From contig NZ_JAPFQO010000002.1 in assembly GCF_026241195.1 (NCBI RefSeq), forward strand, positions 124,001-188,000: DNA of 64,000 nt, in the 5' to 3' direction. Each line of letters begins with the position of its first letter. The stretch's first letter is position 1. The notes below the pieces were generated by a model. It made no database searches. It saw only the letters and a program-made list of their open reading frames with translations, and was not told the DNA's origin. The position numbers and the translations under genes are program-made. Positions 62,273 through 64,000 of the stretch are shown here, piece by piece. This DNA comes from Pontibacter anaerobius. GTDB taxonomy: Bacteria; Bacteroidota; Bacteroidia; Cytophagales; Hymenobacteraceae.

Positions 62273-62280
62273 TAACTTTG
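62273..62280 (+). promoter_or_regulatory. Candidate -7 promoter box upstream of speDE
   Basis: TAACTTTG matches TAnnTTTG, 82 bases before the ATG, overlapping an AAGTATA heptamer. No proper -33 element. Confidence 0.4.
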
Positions 62281-62362
62281 TGCCCATGTTTTACTTTTGA
62301 TAATAGAGGCAGATTTTGTTTTTTTGCCCTCTTATCGATTTTTAAACTTTCTATACCCATTG

Positions 62363-63694
62363 ATGAACGCTTTAGGCAGACACATTTTAGTTGAATTTTA
62401 CGATTGCTCTCCTGAGCTGATGAACGATGTAGTTCATATCGAAAACAGCATGGTAGCCGCTGCCGAAACAGCCGGTGCCACTGTCATCAACAGCACCTTC
62501 CACCACTTCTCGCCTTATGGTGTTTCCGGTGTGGTAGTAATTCAGGAAAGTCACCTGGCCATTCATACCTGGCCGGAGTATGGTTACGCCGCCGTGGATC
62601 TTTTCACCTGCGGTGACTCCGTAGATCCTTGGGTGTCTTACAATTACCTGAAAGAGGCCTTTGAGGCCGGGCATGGTTCTTCGATGGAGCTACGCCGTGG
62701 TCAGCTGAGCCTGCTGAAACGTAACGACTTTAACCTGGAGTCGCTGCGCGATGTGTCTCCGAAGCCGCAGGAGGAACTGGGCAACATTACCCGCGATGTG
62801 TGGTTTACGGAGCGCGATGAGAACATCGCCCTGTCGCTGAAGCACTCAGGCAATCAACTTTACAAGAAAGACTCGCCTTACCAGCGTGTGGAGATGTTTG
62901 AGACACTTGCTTACGGCAACATGCTGACGCTGGATGGTATGGTGATGTGCACGCAGAAAGACGAGTACGTATACCACGAGATGATCACACACGTGCCAAT
63001 GATGAGCCACACCAAAGCCAAGAGAGCGCTGGTGATTGGCGGAGGCGATGGCGGTACGGTGCGTGAGCTGCTGCGCTACGAGCAACTGGAGGAGGTGACG
63101 CTGGTGGAGATCGACGAACTTGTGATTGAGGCCTGCAAACTGCACCTGCCGGAGACGGCCGTTGCCTTTGACAACCCGCGCCTGAACCTGCTGGTAGAAG
63201 ACGGCATCAAGTACATCAACGAGTGTGAGGATGGCCGCTACGACCTGATCATCGTGGATTCTGCCGACCCGGTAGGCCCGGGCGAAGGCCTGTTTACGGC
63301 TGAGTTCTACAGTCAGGTGCACCGCTGCCTGACACCGGACGGTGTGATGATCACGCAGTCGGAGTCGCCGCGCTTTAACAGTACCGTGTTTGTAGAGATC
63401 TACGATACGTACAAGCAGATTTTTGGCGATAACAACGTGCACTGCTACCTGGCAGCTATCCCTACGTACCCTACCGGCACCTGGAGCTTCTCTTACTCGT
63501 CAAAAGGTAACTCGCATCCGCTGCAGTTCGACCGTGAGGCTGCAGCCAGATTGTCTAAGGAGCAGGGTCTGAAGTACTATAACGAAGAGATTCATGCGGC
63601 AGCTTTCGCCCTTCCGAACTTCGTGAAGGAGCTGCTGAACAGCGGGTCTCAGAAAGCAATTGAAGCATACTCAGCTGAACCAACAGATGAATAG
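62363..63694 (+). CDS. speD-speE: Fused S-adenosylmethionine decarboxylase and spermidine synthase
   Basis: 443 residues in one frame. The N-terminal 120 residues are a prokaryotic AdoMet decarboxylase: cleavage at Glu62-Ser63 ([12 protein letters not shown]) to make the pyruvoyl group, with H68 and C83, the same numbers as in the Thermotoga enzyme. The remainder is spermidine synthase: GGGDGG at 226-231, then [13 protein letters not shown] and [11 protein letters not shown] with the catalytic Asp. It makes decarboxylated AdoMet and transfers aminopropyl to putrescine. ATG 62363 gives the SpeD start; the frame opens 22 codons upstream without family similarity. The stop overlaps the next gene by 8 bases. 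Confidence 0.95.
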   Translation: MNALGRHILVEFYDCSPELMNDVVHIENSMVAAAETAGATVINSTFHHFSPYGVSGVVVIQESHLAIHTWPEYGYAAVDLFTCGDSVDPWVSYNYLKEAFEAGHGSSMELRRGQLSLLKRNDFNLESLRDVSPKPQEELGNITRDVWFTERDENIALSLKHSGNQLYKKDSPYQRVEMFETLAYGNMLTLDGMVMCTQKDEYVYHEMITHVPMMSHTKAKRALVIGGGDGGTVRELLRYEQLEEVTLVEIDELVIEACKLHLPETAVAFDNPRLNLLVEDGIKYINECEDGRYDLIIVDSADPVGPGEGLFTAEFYSQVHRCLTPDGVMITQSESPRFNSTVFVEIYDTYKQIFGDNNVHCYLAAIPTYPTGTWSFSYSSKGNSHPLQFDREAAARLSKEQGLKYYNEEIHAAAFALPNFVKELLNSGSQKAIEAYSAEPTDE

Positions 63695-64000
63695 CAAAGA
63701 GCAGAAAATACAGAATTTCGATCCGAACGGCGTAGGCGACATCAGCGGCGGCCTTTTTGGCCTTCCGTTTACCGTGGAGGAGTCGGAGGTGGTGATTATT
63801 CCGATGCCTTGGGAGGTAACGGTGTCTTACAGCGCCGGCACGGCCCAAGGCCCGCAGGCTGTGAAAGACGCCTCTCCGCAACTCGACCTCTTTGAGCCAG
63901 TTATAAAAGATGCCTGGAAATTGGGCGTTGCGATGGAGGAGATTTCTGAGGAGTGGGCAGCTACCAGCGAGACCCTGCGCAACAAGGCGGAAGCCTACAT
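63687..64000 (+). CDS. speB: Agmatinase/ureohydrolase family protein (5' part)
   Basis: Starts with ATG 63687, 8 bases inside the speDE stop, and runs off the window end after 104 complete codons. [20 protein letters not shown] followed by [20 protein letters not shown] is the N-terminus of arginase-family enzymes, including the PWEVTVSY(S/G)AGT loop seen in bacterial agmatinases. The metal-binding His and Asp residues lie beyond the window. With speDE it would supply putrescine for spermidine. Arginase or formimidoylglutamase are less likely alternatives. Confidence 0.9.
   Translation, partial: MNSKEQKIQNFDPNGVGDISGGLFGLPFTVEESEVVIIPMPWEVTVSYSAGTAQGPQAVKDASPQLDLFEPVIKDAWKLGVAMEEISEEWAATSETLRNKAEAY

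Noticed and set aside
1..64000. Search for tRNA, rRNA, insertion sequences and phage genes
   Set aside because: No cloverleaf, rRNA stretch, transposase or phage structural protein was recognised by reading; short intergenic tRNAs cannot be fully excluded without a covariance search.

Overview
The window looks like chromosomal DNA from a gliding Bacteroidota bacterium, most probably of the order Cytophagales (Hymenobacteraceae such as Pontibacter or a relative). Supports are the gliding genes gldA, gldF, gldG and gldC, many close homologues of Bacteroidota proteins, promoter boxes of the Bacteroidota type (TAnnTTTG, once with an upstream TTTG), and a lack of strong Shine-Dalgarno sites. The genus is an inference. 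I see no tRNA, rRNA, insertion sequence, prophage or CRISPR array.

Layout. 0-3.4 kb: end of etfB, etfA, a bifunctional-nuclease family protein and a nucleoside transporter. 3.4-5.1 kb: an MlaF/MlaE-type lipid ABC pair on the minus strand. 5.1-6.7 kb: two short-chain dehydrogenases. 6.7-13 kb: gldA-gldF-gldG, dnaN, a secreted endonuclease/phosphatase-fold lipoprotein and gldC. 13-19 kb: dcd, hemL, an LpoA-like TPR plus periplasmic-binding protein, and guaA. 19.0-20.1 kb: a gene-poor stretch full of hairpins, palindromes and short repeats, ending at the SRP RNA gene with a near-ideal promoter. 20.3-22.8 kb: fructose-6-phosphate aldolase, a small conserved protein, ftsE and a lipoprotein. 22.9-33.8 kb: surface-glycan locus with a complete pseudaminic acid pathway (pseB, pseC, pseF, fused pseG-pseH, pseI) followed on the same strand by a GT-B-like transferase, a polysaccharide deacetylase and a flippase. 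33.9-37.2 kb: acyl-CoA synthetase and a family-4 glycosyltransferase. 37.4-50.6 kb: ffh, guanine deaminase, small envelope proteins, DinB, a methyltransferase, an IYD-like nitroreductase, a BrkB protein, murB, an RNA methyltransferase and topA. 50.8-61.3 kb: sixA, an orphan parA and a chemosensory operon: cytoplasmic poly-HAMP receptor, cheW, cheY, cheB, cheA, cheC. 61.4-64 kb: a PutAbiC-like membrane protein, a speD-speE fusion and the start of an agmatinase gene.

How it fits together. The pse genes can make CMP-pseudaminic acid, and the downstream genes could attach, modify and export a glycan. The chemosensory genes form a compact soluble pathway with no CheR and no flagellar genes in sight; ParA may position the receptor cluster. 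The speDE fusion and agmatinase form a putrescine-to-spermidine module.

Most unusual signals: (1) the heptamer AAGTATA/TATACTT occurs about 110 times by hand count where about 8 are expected, in both orientations, in all reading frames and between genes; (2) nine consecutive, exactly 92-residue HAMP units in a 1506-residue receptor with no membrane segment; (3) the repeat-dense interval at 19-20 kb.
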